Positions 32,846 through 40,924 of a stretch of 44,460 bases of DNA are shown one piece after another. The first letter of the stretch is position 1. Every line of letters begins with the position of its first letter. The notes beneath the pieces were generated by a model, which was not told where the DNA came from, did not search any database, and was given only the letters and a program-made list of their open reading frames with translations. The position numbers and the translations under genes were made by a program. This DNA is from Mycobacterium sp. E3198 (GTDB taxonomy: Bacteria > Actinomycetota > Actinomycetes > Mycobacteriales > Mycobacteriaceae): the NCBI RefSeq assembly GCF_001667015.1, contig NZ_LZIS01000130.1, forward strand, positions 1 to 44,460, read 5' to 3'.

Positions 32846-33661
32846 TCAGCGCCCCGTCCCGAATCGCACACCGATTGTGGTCAGGACCACGTTGACCGCG
32901 TACAGCGCGACCACGCACAGCACCACCGTTTCGTTGACGGCGGTGCCCAGCCCCTTGGACCCGCCGCGCACGGTCAGCCCGCGGAAACACCCGACCAGCC
33001 CGGCGATCAAGCCGAACATGGCGGCCTTGACCGTGGCGATGACCACCTCGGGCAGGCCGGTGATGGTGGTCAGGGTGGCGAGGTAGGCCCCGCCCGACAC
33101 GTTCTGCAGGTACACGCCGAACAGGTAGCCGCCGACCAGGCCGACGGTGATCACCAGTCCGTTGAGCAGGGTGGCGACCAGGGTCGCGGCGATCACCCGG
33201 GGCACCACCAGCCGGTGGATCGGGTCGATGCCGAGCACCTCCATCGCGTCGATCTCCTCGCGGATGGTGCGGGCGCCCAGGTCCGCGCAGATGGCCGTCG
33301 AGCCGGCGCCGGCCACCACGAGCACCGTGGTCAGCGGGCCCAGCTGGGTGACCGCGCCGATGGCGGCGCCCGCGCCGGACAGGTCGGCCGCGCCGAACTG
33401 GGCCAGCAGCACGTTGAGGGTGAAGATCAGCAGAACCGTCAGCGGGATCGACACCATGATCGTCGGCAGGAAGGCCACCCGCATGATGAACCAGCACTGC
33501 AGGATGAACTCGCGCCACTGGAAAGGCCAGCGAAACAGCGCTTTTCCGGTCAGAACGCACATCCGGAAGAAGCCGCCGATGAGAGTCAGCGGCGTCTCGA
33601 GCTGATCGCGCAGGTAGCCGACCAGGTAGGGGCCCCGCCGACTTTCCGTCGTCGCAGTCAA
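32846..33661 (-). CDS. yrbE1A: YrbE1A, permease subunit of the Mce1 importer
   Basis: The 271-residue integral membrane protein is of the MlaE/YrbE type. The coupling-loop motif REEIDAMEVLGIDPI is near residue 134 and GAGSTAICADLGARTI comes just before it. Its N-terminus has a few more residues than recalled for M. tuberculosis (265). The start is TTG at 33661 with a strong GGGGAGGGGG ribosome site 5 nt upstream; no ATG lies in frame nearby. The TTG overlaps the stop of a 35-codon upstream ORF as TTGA. It is the first gene after the 224-nt gap that follows fadD5. Confidence 0.92.
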   Translation of the reverse strand: MTATTESRRGPYLVGYLRDQLETPLTLIGGFFRMCVLTGKALFRWPFQWREFILQCWFIMRVAFLPTIMVSIPLTVLLIFTLNVLLAQFGAADLSGAGAAIGAVTQLGPLTTVLVVAGAGSTAICADLGARTIREEIDAMEVLGIDPIHRLVVPRVIAATLVATLLNGLVITVGLVGGYLFGVYLQNVSGGAYLATLTTITGLPEVVIATVKAAMFGLIAGLVGCFRGLTVRGGSKGLGTAVNETVVLCVVALYAVNVVLTTIGVRFGTGR

Positions 33662-33765
33662 CGCTGCCCCCTCCCCTCGGCACCGCGAGCCCGCACGCTT
33701 CTCCCCCTCGCCCCGACTGGGCTGGGGGTGACCCCACCTCGCCCTGACCCTTCGTCTGTGACCAT
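33658..33765 (-). CDS. Possible leader peptide upstream of yrbE1A
   Basis: A 35-codon frame starts with ATG at 33765 and ends in a TGA that overlaps the yrbE1A TTG (TTGA). AGGGAG stands only 3 nt before the ATG, so initiation may be poor. The peptide is rich in Arg and Gly (about eight Arg, mostly in the second half) and has no membrane segment. It lies within the expected leader of the intergenic promoter at 33803-33831. It could be chance open frame in GC-rich DNA, but the exact overlap suggests translational coupling. Confidence 0.28.
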   Translation of the reverse strand: MVTDEGSGRGGVTPSPVGARGRSVRARGAEGRGQR

Positions 33766-33802
33766 CGGCTCCCTACCCGCAAGTAGTAACGGAGACCACA
33801 GG

Positions 33803-33831
33803 AATGTACCCGATGGCCGTGACCGTGTGAA
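33803..33831 (-). promoter_or_regulatory. Intergenic promoter candidate for yrbE1A-mce1
   Basis: On the minus strand, TTCACA (33831-33826), a 17-nt spacer, then TACATT (33808-33803). Transcription would start near 33796 and give a leader of about 135 nt. A promoter in this same gap has been reported for M. tuberculosis mce1. The rest of the 224-nt gap holds the leader ORF and a GC-rich repeat-like stretch. Confidence 0.5.
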
Positions 33832-33885
33832 CTGCATGCGCACAATTAACCCTTCGTCAACAGTGGGCAAACGTTACAGTTTCCG

Positions 33886-35526
33886 TCAATCTTCTTCTCC
33901 GCTCGTCGAATCCCTTGCGACGGAATCGCTTTGGTTGCTAGTGACGACTCCGTAGCGCACTCGCAGCTCAGTCTTGAGCACCTTTCCGGCCGGGTTGCGG
34001 GGCAGCGCATCGACGATCTCGAGCGCTTTCGGATGCTTGTAGCGCGCCAGCCGCTCGGCCAGGTAGTCGTGCAGGTCGTCGAGCCGCAATTCCTCGCCGG
34101 CGACGGCTGCGACCGCGATCGGCACCTCGCCCCACTTCTCGTGGGCGCGCCCGATGACGGCGACCTCGACGATGCGGGGATGGCCGGCGAGAACGTTCTC
34201 GACCTCGGCGCAATAGATGTTCTCGCCGCCGGAGATGATCATGTCCTTCTTGCGGTCGACCACCCAGACGTAGCCTTCGTCGTCCATCCGGACCAGGTCG
34301 CCGGAATGGAACCAGCCGCCCGCGAACGCCTCCGCCGTGGCCTGCGGGTTGTTCCAGTAGCCGCTCATCAATGTGGGTGCGCGGTAGACGATCTCGCCCA
34401 CCTCGCCGACCGGCACGTCGTTCATGTTTTCGTCCACCACGCGGGCCGCGACCGTGGGGATCACCTTGCCGACCGAGCCACGCTTACGGATCGCGTCCTC
34501 GCCGAGCAGCATGCAGGTGACCGGCGACATCTCGGTCTGGCCGAACGCCGCCAGGATCTGAGTGCCGGGGAAGGTTGCCGACATCTCGCGCAGCAACGCG
34601 TCGGGCGCCGGGGCGGCCCCCCACGACATCACCCGCAGCCTCAGCTCGCGCGGTCGCGCCTGCTGCTCGGCGCACACCGCCTGCCACTGCGCGGGGACCA
34701 GGAACAGGCCGGTGACCTTCTCGGCCGCCAGCACGTCGAGCAGCTGCCCGGGGTCGAAGGCCCCCAGTGGGTAGATCACCGTGGGGACGCCGAGCAGCAT
34801 GCTGGTGAGCATGTTGCCGATCCCGGCGATGTGGAAGAACGGGACGCCGATGAAACCGACGTCGCTACTTACATCTGCGCCGTTGGTGTACAGCCCGGTC
34901 ATCGTCTGGCCGGTGAGGTTGGCGTGGGTCAGCACCGCGCCCTTGGGCCGGCCGGTGGTGCCCGAGGTGTACATGATCAGCGCGGGCGAGTCGTTCGGGA
35001 TGTCGACGGGCCCGTGCGATTCGCCGGGCTCGTTAATGAGGTCTTCGTAGCCGGCGACGCTGTCGTCGCTCGCCGCGCCGGCCACGACGATGGTGTCGAG
35101 CATCGGCTGGATGTCGCGCACGCCGGTGGCCACCGGGGCCAGCACCGATTCGGTGATCAGCACGCGCGCTTCGCAGTCCTCGACCAAGAAGACGATCTCC
35201 GCCGAGGTGAGCCGGAAGTTCAGCGGTACCGCGATGGCGCCGAGCGCGTTGGCGGCCAGCACCGCCTCGACGAACTCGGTGCGGTTGAGCATCAGGATCA
35301 TCACCCGGTCGCCGAAGCCGACCCCGCGGCGGCTCAACGCGTCGGCCAGCGCCGAGACCCGGCGCTGCAGGCCACCCCACGTGGTGGTGGTGCCCAGGAA
35401 CCGCAGCGCGGTCGCGTTCGGTTGCATCAGCGCGTGCCGCTCGAGTTGGTTGCACCAGTTCTGCCGCCGGGCCAGGTATGGCTGCTCGGTGGCCTGGGTC
35501 AGATGGCTGGCCAATTGCGCGGTCAA
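33886..35526 (-). CDS. fadD5: Fatty-acid CoA ligase FadD5
   Basis: The 546-residue protein is an adenylate-forming acyl-CoA synthetase. The ATP loop is YTSGTTGRPKGAVLTHANL near residue 190. AAFGQTEMSPVT, GDLVRMDDEGYVWVVDRKKDMI and the C-terminal catalytic Lys in NPAGKVLKTELR are all present. It should activate fatty acids brought in by Mce1 or recycled from mycolates, as shown for FadD5 in M. tuberculosis. The start is TTG at 35526 with GGGGAGG 6 nt upstream; the N-terminus MTAQLASHLTQ matches the recalled homologue. Its last 15 or so residues diverge from that protein. It is divergent from mce1R across an inverted repeat. Confidence 0.94.
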   Translation of the reverse strand: MTAQLASHLTQATEQPYLARRQNWCNQLERHALMQPNATALRFLGTTTTWGGLQRRVSALADALSRRGVGFGDRVMILMLNRTEFVEAVLAANALGAIAVPLNFRLTSAEIVFLVEDCEARVLITESVLAPVATGVRDIQPMLDTIVVAGAASDDSVAGYEDLINEPGESHGPVDIPNDSPALIMYTSGTTGRPKGAVLTHANLTGQTMTGLYTNGADVSSDVGFIGVPFFHIAGIGNMLTSMLLGVPTVIYPLGAFDPGQLLDVLAAEKVTGLFLVPAQWQAVCAEQQARPRELRLRVMSWGAAPAPDALLREMSATFPGTQILAAFGQTEMSPVTCMLLGEDAIRKRGSVGKVIPTVAARVVDENMNDVPVGEVGEIVYRAPTLMSGYWNNPQATAEAFAGGWFHSGDLVRMDDEGYVWVVDRKKDMIISGGENIYCAEVENVLAGHPRIVEVAVIGRAHEKWGEVPIAVAAVAGEELRLDDLHDYLAERLARYKHPKALEIVDALPRNPAGKVLKTELRVRYGVVTSNQSDSVARDSTSGEED

Positions 35527-35582
35527 CTACCGCCTCCCCTTCACCTCTCGCACCGCTTGCGCCAGGTTGATATTTGATAAAA

Positions 35583-35608
35583 CATAGTGTTGTGTGGGTC
35601 ACACTATG
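35583..35608. promoter_or_regulatory. Inverted repeat between fadD5 and mce1R (Mce1R operator candidate)
   Basis: CATAGTGT (35583-35590) and ACACTATG (35601-35608) are perfect 8-bp arms separated by 10 nt. The preceding 20 nt are A/T-rich, unlike the surroundings. Position and symmetry fit a dimeric GntR-type repressor controlling both divergent genes. Confidence 0.65.
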
Positions 35609-35664
35609 GCTTTAGTGCCGCAAAGACAAGACCCGCCAACCCGGCGAAACCCCTGGCAGTCCGC

Positions 35665-36357
35665 GTGAACGCACCGACATCTATGCAGCCGAGGGCCCGG
35701 CGCCCACTGCGCCGGGCGCAGCTCTCCGACGAGGTCGCGGGCCACCTGCGGGCGGCGATCATGTCGGGGGCGTTGCGTCCGGGGACGTTCATCCGCCTTG
35801 ACGAGACCGCCGCCGAGCTCGGGGTCAGCGTCACGCCGGTGCGCGAGGCCCTGCTGAAGCTGCGGGGCGAGGGCATGGTCCAGCTCGAGCCGCACCGCGG
35901 TCACGTCGTCCTGCCGCTCACCCGGCAGGACATCCAGGACATCTTCTGGCTGCAGGCGACGATCGCCACGGAGCTGGCCGCCGCAGCCACCGACCACATC
36001 ACCGACGCCGAGATCGACGAGCTGGAGCGCATCAACAACGCGCTCGAAGCGGCCGTCGGGTCCAGCGAGCCGGCCACCATCGCGGGCATCGAGTTCGCGT
36101 TTCACCGCGTCTTCAACCAGGCCAGTGGCCGGATCAAACTGGCGTGGTTCCTGTTGAATGCCGCGCGCTACATGCCGGCGGAGGTGTATGCGGCGGATCC
36201 CGAGTGGGGCGCGGCGACGGTTGCCCACCACCGGGAGCTGATCGCGGCGCTGCGCCGGCGCGACGCGCACGCCGTGATCGAGCACACGGTCTGGCAGTTC
36301 ACCGACGCGGCGGCCCGGCTGACCGTGATGCTGAACCGGGCCGGCATCTTCGACTGA
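35665..36357 (+). CDS. mce1R: Mce1R, GntR/FadR-family repressor of mce1
   Basis: The 230-residue protein has a GntR winged helix at about residues 17-80 (LSDEVAGHLRAAIMSGALRPG, LGVSVTPVREALLKLRGEGMV). A FCD-type helical effector domain follows, with His and Asp residues typical of FadR-subfamily metal or ligand sites (EFAFHRVFNQASG, VAHHRELIAAL, VIEHTVWQF). Mce1R represses the mce1 operon inside host cells in M. tuberculosis. I chose the GTG at 35665 (VNAPTSM), which fits the recalled start region; an ATG at 35683 is possible, and the frame is open to 35587. It is convergent with TB18.5. Confidence 0.9.
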   Translation: MNAPTSMQPRARRPLRRAQLSDEVAGHLRAAIMSGALRPGTFIRLDETAAELGVSVTPVREALLKLRGEGMVQLEPHRGHVVLPLTRQDIQDIFWLQATIATELAAAATDHITDAEIDELERINNALEAAVGSSEPATIAGIEFAFHRVFNQASGRIKLAWFLLNAARYMPAEVYAADPEWGAATVAHHRELIAALRRRDAHAVIEHTVWQFTDAAARLTVMLNRAGIFD

Positions 36358-36508
36358 GCGGTGGCGGCGATCGCGGCTTTTGGTTGTGAAGTCTGGGCTT
36401 TGCTTGTGTTGCCTGGGCGGAAATGAGGCCGGAATCCCGCCCTGCGTTCACACCGAAAGCCGTGAGCTCACACGAAAAGCCGCAAGCGCACCCTCGGCGA
36501 CCGAGCGC

Positions 36509-36949
36509 CTAGCCCGCGCCGAGCTGCTCGGCGCGCTGCTTCAGGTTTTCGGCGAGATGGTCGAGCACGTTGCCGGCGAGCGACTTCACCATCGGCGCGG
36601 GGACCGGCAGGGTGGTCTCGACGTCCATGTCGACCGTCAGCAGGCTCGCCGCCCCGGTTTCCACGACGCTGAACAGCTGCTCCTGCTTGGAGAACAGGTC
36701 GCCCTGCTGCAGGACGGTCTGAATCTGGTTTTCCCCCGGGTAGTAGATCGCCTGGATGAACGTGGCCTGCATGCCCTGGTAGTCGGCGTCGAGCCGCACC
36801 TGGCTGGGGCGCCCGTCGTCGTAGCGGGCGAGCACCCACAGGCCCTTGATCTCCTCGTTCCATTCGGGGTAGCGCTCGAAATCGGCGACGATGCCCAGGA
36901 TCGACGCGGCGTTGGCGCTGACCTCGACGGTCTTGCTCAGAACTGGCAT
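36509..36949 (-). CDS. TB18.5: SRPBCC/polyketide-cyclase-like protein (TB18.5)
   Basis: The 146-residue protein has a START/SRPBCC fold pattern: an opening strand with KTVEVSANAASILGIVADFERYPEW, central antiparallel strands (QVRLDADYQGMQATFIQAIYYPG) and a long C-terminal helix (MVKSLAGNVLDHLAENLKQRAEQL). Such proteins bind hydrophobic ligands in a deep cavity. It matches M. tuberculosis Rv0164 (TB18.5), a secreted-filtrate antigen of unknown function, which is annotated with about 15 extra N-terminal residues. The ATG at 36949 directly precedes the conserved MPVLSKTVEV. It follows the thioesterase gene by 38 nt. The convergent gap 36358-36508 holds no clear terminator. Confidence 0.88.
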   Translation of the reverse strand: MPVLSKTVEVSANAASILGIVADFERYPEWNEEIKGLWVLARYDDGRPSQVRLDADYQGMQATFIQAIYYPGENQIQTVLQQGDLFSKQEQLFSVVETGAASLLTVDMDVETTLPVPAPMVKSLAGNVLDHLAENLKQRAEQLGAG

Positions 36950-36987
36950 TGGCGAAGCATAGCCGGGGCGACGAAAGTGCCGGACTC

Positions 36988-37449
36988 CTATGCCATCTCG
37001 CCGACGCGGGCCGTCGCCAGCAGGGCGCGGATGGCGTCCGGGATCGGCACTGGCTTGCGGCTGGTCCGATCGACGTAGACGTGCACCCAGTGGCCGAGCG
37101 CGGTGATCGGTTGCGGTTCGCCGTCGTCGCCGCGGAACACCCCGAGCCGGTAGGTGACGCTGCTGCGGCCCAGGCGCGTCACCGCGAGACCCACCGTGAG
37201 GCCTTCCGGAAAGTGCAGTTCGGAGAAGTAGCGGCAGCCCGACTCGGCGACGATGCCGAGCGCGGGCGTGCTGAGCGGGTCGAGCCCGGTGGTCGTGTTG
37301 ATCCACGCGTTGATCGCGGTGTCGAAAAGTTGGTAGTACACCGCGTTGTTGAGGTGGCCGAACATGTCGTTGTCGGCCCACCGGGTTCCGACCGGCCACA
37401 GCACCGGGAAGTCGGCGCTGGTCAGGTTGTCCGGCGGGCTCGGGCTCAT
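36988..37449 (-). CDS. Hotdog-fold acyl-CoA thioesterase (Rv0163-like)
   Basis: The 153-residue protein is of the 4-hydroxybenzoyl-CoA thioesterase/YbgC type. The active-site region is RWADNDMFGHLNNAVYYQLFDTAINAW, with the Asp and His-Leu-Asn-Asn typical of the family. It probably hydrolyses an acyl-CoA in the cytosol; chain preference is unknown. The length is the same as recalled for Rv0163. The ATG at 37449 is 3 nt after the stop of the iron alcohol dehydrogenase gene, so in this genome it may be transcribed as part of the long catabolic operon upstream. Confidence 0.88.
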   Translation of the reverse strand: MSPSPPDNLTSADFPVLWPVGTRWADNDMFGHLNNAVYYQLFDTAINAWINTTTGLDPLSTPALGIVAESGCRYFSELHFPEGLTVGLAVTRLGRSSVTYRLGVFRGDDGEPQPITALGHWVHVYVDRTSRKPVPIPDAIRALLATARVGEMA

Positions 37450-37452
37450 GCT

Positions 37453-38760
37453 CTACCAGTACCGCATGGCTTGCCGAAACAGGTCCGCCAGCACCGGTTT
37501 GCTCATCTCGCGCGGCGCGTTCTGCAGGAGCCGCTGCTGCGGGTGGGCGCCCTCGGTCAGGGCCGTCACGTCGTCGTCGGTGTAGCCCACCCCGCCCAGC
37601 CCGTTGGGCATGCCCACCGCCCGCATGATGCGGATGAGTTCGCCGGCGAGCACCTCGCCCGCGTCGGTCGCCGCGGCGCCCCCCGCGTCGGCGCCGAGCA
37701 GCCGGGCGCCCTCCAGGTGCCGCTCGGGGCTGACCTCCGCCGTGAAGCGGAACGACGACGGGGCGTTGAGGATGACGGCCATGCCGTGCGGCACGAGCGG
37801 CTCCTCGGCCGGATATCCCGACGGGCGGAAGTCGCGGACCAGCCCGGCCACCGCGTAGGCCATGCCGTGCGGGGCGTGAACACCCGCGTTGCCGAACGCG
37901 ATGCCCGCCAGGGTGGCGGCCCACATCATCTCTTCGCGGGCCTCGGCGTCCGAGGCGTCGCTCACCGCGCGCTCCAGGAACCGACCCAGCACGCGCAGCG
38001 CCTCGCGGCAGCCCAGGTCGCTCCACGGATTGGCGCCCTGGCTCATGGGTCGCAGGCTGGGCCGTTCGGCGGCGTGCCGCCGCACGTAGGGACGCGCGGT
38101 GTAGGACTCCAGCGCATGCGACAGCACGTCGAGTCCGGCCGCGGCGACCACCTCGCGGGGCAGGCTCGCGGTGCAGTCGGGGTCGACGAGGGCCTCGGTG
38201 GGACGCAGCGCATGCGAAGCGATGCCGGTCTTGGCCGACATCGATACCAGGTCGAAGATCGCGATGCCGGTCACCTCGCTGCCGGTGCCGGCCGTCGTGG
38301 GGCAGGCGATGTGGGGCTTGAGCGGGCCGGGCACGGGTTGGCCTTCGCCGATCGGCTTGTTGACGTAGGCGAGAAAGTCGGCGGGGTGGGTGGCGTACAG
38401 GTTGGCGGCCTTGCACGTGTCGATGACGGACCCGCCGCCCAGCGACACGTAGCCGTCGGGGTCGGCCTCCTGCGCGAACCGCGCGGCGTCCTGAAACGAC
38501 GCGTCGGTGGGCTCGACGTGGACGTCGGTGTAGGCGACGACGTCCAGCCCGGCCGCCAGCAGCGAGTCGCGCGCCTTGGCGAAGATCGGCAACCCGGCCA
38601 CGCCGGCGTCGGAGAACAACGCCACCCGTCGCAGCCCCAGGGCGCCGGCCCGGTCACCGACTTCCGCCAGGCAACCGCGACCGAAGGTCACCCGCGACGC
38701 GTCGACGGTGAAGGCGCCGTCGCAGCCCTGGGCGGGGATGGGGTATTCGCAGCACGCCAT
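37453..38760 (-). CDS. Iron-containing alcohol dehydrogenase (HOT-like)
   Basis: The 435-residue protein belongs to the iron-dependent group III alcohol dehydrogenases. It is closest in outline to hydroxyacid-oxoacid transhydrogenase (ADHFE1): [15 protein letters not shown] for [31 protein letters not shown] and [19 protein letters not shown], supplying the metal-binding Asp and His residues. HOT enzymes oxidise 4-hydroxybutyrate-type hydroxy acids by handing the hydride to 2-oxoglutarate. The family is clear, but the substrate is inferred. M. tuberculosis instead has the unrelated zinc enzyme adhE1 near here on the other strand. The ATG at 38760 is 7 nt after the enolase-superfamily gene. 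Confidence 0.87.
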   Translation of the reverse strand: MACCEYPIPAQGCDGAFTVDASRVTFGRGCLAEVGDRAGALGLRRVALFSDAGVAGLPIFAKARDSLLAAGLDVVAYTDVHVEPTDASFQDAARFAQEADPDGYVSLGGGSVIDTCKAANLYATHPADFLAYVNKPIGEGQPVPGPLKPHIACPTTAGTGSEVTGIAIFDLVSMSAKTGIASHALRPTEALVDPDCTASLPREVVAAAGLDVLSHALESYTARPYVRRHAAERPSLRPMSQGANPWSDLGCREALRVLGRFLERAVSDASDAEAREEMMWAATLAGIAFGNAGVHAPHGMAYAVAGLVRDFRPSGYPAEEPLVPHGMAVILNAPSSFRFTAEVSPERHLEGARLLGADAGGAAATDAGEVLAGELIRIMRAVGMPNGLGGVGYTDDDVTALTEGAHPQQRLLQNAPREMSKPVLADLFRQAMRYW

Positions 38761-38767
38761 GGCGCCA

Positions 38768-39961
38768 TTATCTCGGGTGCAGCGGCGCGACTGGTTCCGC
38801 CGTCGTGGCGGGCAGCCGGTGGTCCTCGATGTAGTCCCAGCGGATCAGGTAGCCGAGCCCCGGCGCCTGCGGCAGCTCGACGAATCCGTCCGGGCCGAGC
38901 GGATCGCAGGGCGCGTCGAGATAGGGCGGGGCGGTGTCGTAGCGGACCCCGGGCCCGAGCAGCCCACGCTCGTAGTACTCGCAGACGTCTTCGCTCGTGG
39001 CGCCGAGGACTTGCAGGTTGCCGAAGCCGCTCATGTGTAGTTCGCAGCGCATGCCGACCGCCTCGCACATCCCGGCCAGTTTCATGACGCCGGTGATGCC
39101 CCCGCGCAGGACGTCGATGCGGCTGATGTCGGACGCATTGCGCAGGATCCAGTCCGCGCGCGTATAGATGCCGCCTTCGGCGATCTCGGGTGAGCAGACC
39201 GGGATTTCGAGCGCATGGGCGAGCTTGACGTAGGACTCCACCCGGTGCTCGGGCATCGGGTGCTCGTACCAGTAGAAGCCGAGCCGCTCGAGCTCGCGGC
39301 CGACGCGCACCGCGTCGGAGTAGGTGTGGTAGGTGCCCCACGGGTCGAACATGAGCACCATCTCGTCGCCGACCGCGGCCCGAACCTCGCGGCACACCCG
39401 GATGTCCCAATCCACGTATGACGGCCGGGGCAGCGCGGGTTCCCGGGTCGCGGGGTTCCAGTAGTGGTAGGGGTGGATCTTGTAGGCGCGGTATCCCTGT
39501 CGCTGGCATTCGACGGCGTGGGCGGCGTACTCGTCGGGCGATCCGAGATTGTTGAAGCTGCTCGCGTAGGCCCGGACCCGCTCGCGCGCGCCGCCCAGCA
39601 GCTTGCGCACCGGCAGCCCGGCGACCCGGCCGGCCAGGTCCCAGAGCGCCAGATCGATGACGCTGCAGACGTTTTCGGGGAGCTTCGCCGCCCACAGCTG
39701 GCGCCAGATCTCCGCCCGGTCGAACGGGTCCTGGCCGGCGAGCAGCGGGCTCAGGAATTGCGTGATCAGCGCCTGGTCGCCGGGGAGCAGGCCGTCCTGG
39801 TCGCCGTGGAAGTGGCCTCCGAAATAGCAGCCCTCGACGCCCTCGTCGGTGAGCACCTTGGTCACCGTCTGCACCACGCGGTAATCGGTGTTCAACTGGC
39901 CGAACGAGATTCGGTCGACGAACGTCTCGAACGGCACGACCTCCAGCCCGATGATCTTCAT
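38768..39961 (-). CDS. Enolase-superfamily (mandelate racemase-like) acid dehydratase
   Basis: The 397-residue protein has the capping domain and TIM barrel of the mandelate racemase group. Base Lys161-X-His163 lies in YKIHPYHYW. Metal ligands are Asp206 (MFDPWG), Glu233 (WYEHPMPE) and Glu259 (CSPEIAEGG). His309 (CELHMSG), supported by Asp283, is the second acid-base residue. A KxH motif with a His-Asp dyad is typical of acid-sugar and hydroxy-acid dehydratases, which yield 2-keto-3-deoxy acids. The ATG at 39961 is 30 nt after the esterase stop. An HpcH/HpaI aldolase in the same operon would be a logical next step. Confidence 0.88.
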   Translation of the reverse strand: MKIIGLEVVPFETFVDRISFGQLNTDYRVVQTVTKVLTDEGVEGCYFGGHFHGDQDGLLPGDQALITQFLSPLLAGQDPFDRAEIWRQLWAAKLPENVCSVIDLALWDLAGRVAGLPVRKLLGGARERVRAYASSFNNLGSPDEYAAHAVECQRQGYRAYKIHPYHYWNPATREPALPRPSYVDWDIRVCREVRAAVGDEMVLMFDPWGTYHTYSDAVRVGRELERLGFYWYEHPMPEHRVESYVKLAHALEIPVCSPEIAEGGIYTRADWILRNASDISRIDVLRGGITGVMKLAGMCEAVGMRCELHMSGFGNLQVLGATSEDVCEYYERGLLGPGVRYDTAPPYLDAPCDPLGPDGFVELPQAPGLGYLIRWDYIEDHRLPATTAEPVAPLHPR

Positions 39962-39991
39962 GGCAGCAGATTGTTCCGGCGGATCGGGCGG

Positions 39992-40924
39992 TCAAGTAGA
40001 GCCGAAGGTCCTCGCCAGGGCATGGCCCTGCAGGGCGAAGAGCCGCTGCGAGTCGGACCAGTCCGGCAGCAGCGAATCGAACCCGTGGCAGGCGCTGGGA
40101 AACACGTGCAGCTCGGCGGAGACCCCGGCGCGCAGCAGCGCCAGCGCATAGTCGACCGCTTCGTCGCGGAACGGGTCGATTTCCGCGCAGGTGATCAAAG
40201 CCGGTGGCAGACCGCCGAATTCGCCGCGCCGGGCGGGGACGCCCGACACCGCGACTCCGCTTTCGGGGCCCAGGTAGTGACGCCACATCTGCTCCGCGGC
40301 CTCGCTGTCGAAGGCCGGGCTGGCGCAAAACTCGGCTTTGGACGCGGTCTCCCGATCGTCCAGCACCGGCTGGTGCAGCAGCTGGAACGCGACCGGCGGC
40401 AGCGACCCGTCGGCGGCGCCGTGCGCCAGGCACGCGGCCAGGGCGGCCCCGGCGCTGCTGCCCCCGACGGCCAGGCGCGCCGGGTCGACGCCCAGCTCGG
40501 CCGCGTTGGCCGCGACCCAGCGCAACACGGCGATCGCGTCGTCGAGGGCGGCCGGGAAGCCATGCTCGGGCGCCAGCCGGTAGTCGACCGAGACCACCGT
40601 GCAGCGGCCCCGCCGCGCGAGCTCCACGCACTGCCGGTGATCGGTGTCGAGGTTGCCCAGCGCGAAACCCCCGGCGTGGCAGTACACGACTGCGGGGGCC
40701 GGATTGGCCTGCGCGCCGTGGTAGATCCGCACGGCGACGCCGGCCGCCACCATGTTGTCGACGATCCGGACGCCCTGGGCGTCGGTCTGTGCGGCGGCCT
40801 CCCGACGGCGCTCGTTGAACGGTTCGCGCATCAGCTGGATCGCTTGCGGCGAGAAATCGGTGCGCGTCGTCGCGACGGCGCGCAGCACGGGATCGAGCCG
40901 GTCGAAGCCGTCCAATTCGGTCAT
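39992..40924 (-). CDS. HSL-family esterase/lactonase (alpha/beta hydrolase)
   Basis: The 310-residue protein is a hormone-sensitive-lipase-type hydrolase. The triad is Ser157 in GGSSAGA, Asp250 in AEIDPFRDE and His280 in SACHGFD. The oxyanion motif is HAGGF (83-87) rather than the usual HGGG, and the nucleophile elbow is GSSAG rather than GDSAG. It should cleave short-chain esters or lactones. The ATG at 40924 overlaps the stop of the monooxygenase gene as ATGA. The pairing with a Baeyer-Villiger-type enzyme suggests it opens the ester or lactone which that enzyme makes. The frame is open upstream as a shadow. Confidence 0.88.
   Translation of the reverse strand: MTELDGFDRLDPVLRAVATTRTDFSPQAIQLMREPFNERRREAAAQTDAQGVRIVDNMVAAGVAVRIYHGAQANPAPAVVYCHAGGFALGNLDTDHRQCVELARRGRCTVVSVDYRLAPEHGFPAALDDAIAVLRWVAANAAELGVDPARLAVGGSSAGAALAACLAHGAADGSLPPVAFQLLHQPVLDDRETASKAEFCASPAFDSEAAEQMWRHYLGPESGVAVSGVPARRGEFGGLPPALITCAEIDPFRDEAVDYALALLRAGVSAELHVFPSACHGFDSLLPDWSDSQRLFALQGHALARTFGST

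Noticed and set aside
33658..33870. 70-residue reading of the leader region starting at 33870
   Set aside because: That start lies upstream of the proposed promoter; only the ATG at 33765 fits within the expected transcript.
36462..36471. GTGAGCTCAC palindrome between mce1R and TB18.5 as a terminator
   Set aside because: It is perfect but has no loop, so only about three pairs could form in RNA, and no U tract follows.
36949..39087. 712-residue open frame on the plus strand
   Set aside because: It runs antisense across the thioesterase, iron dehydrogenase and enolase-superfamily genes and shows no recognisable domain.
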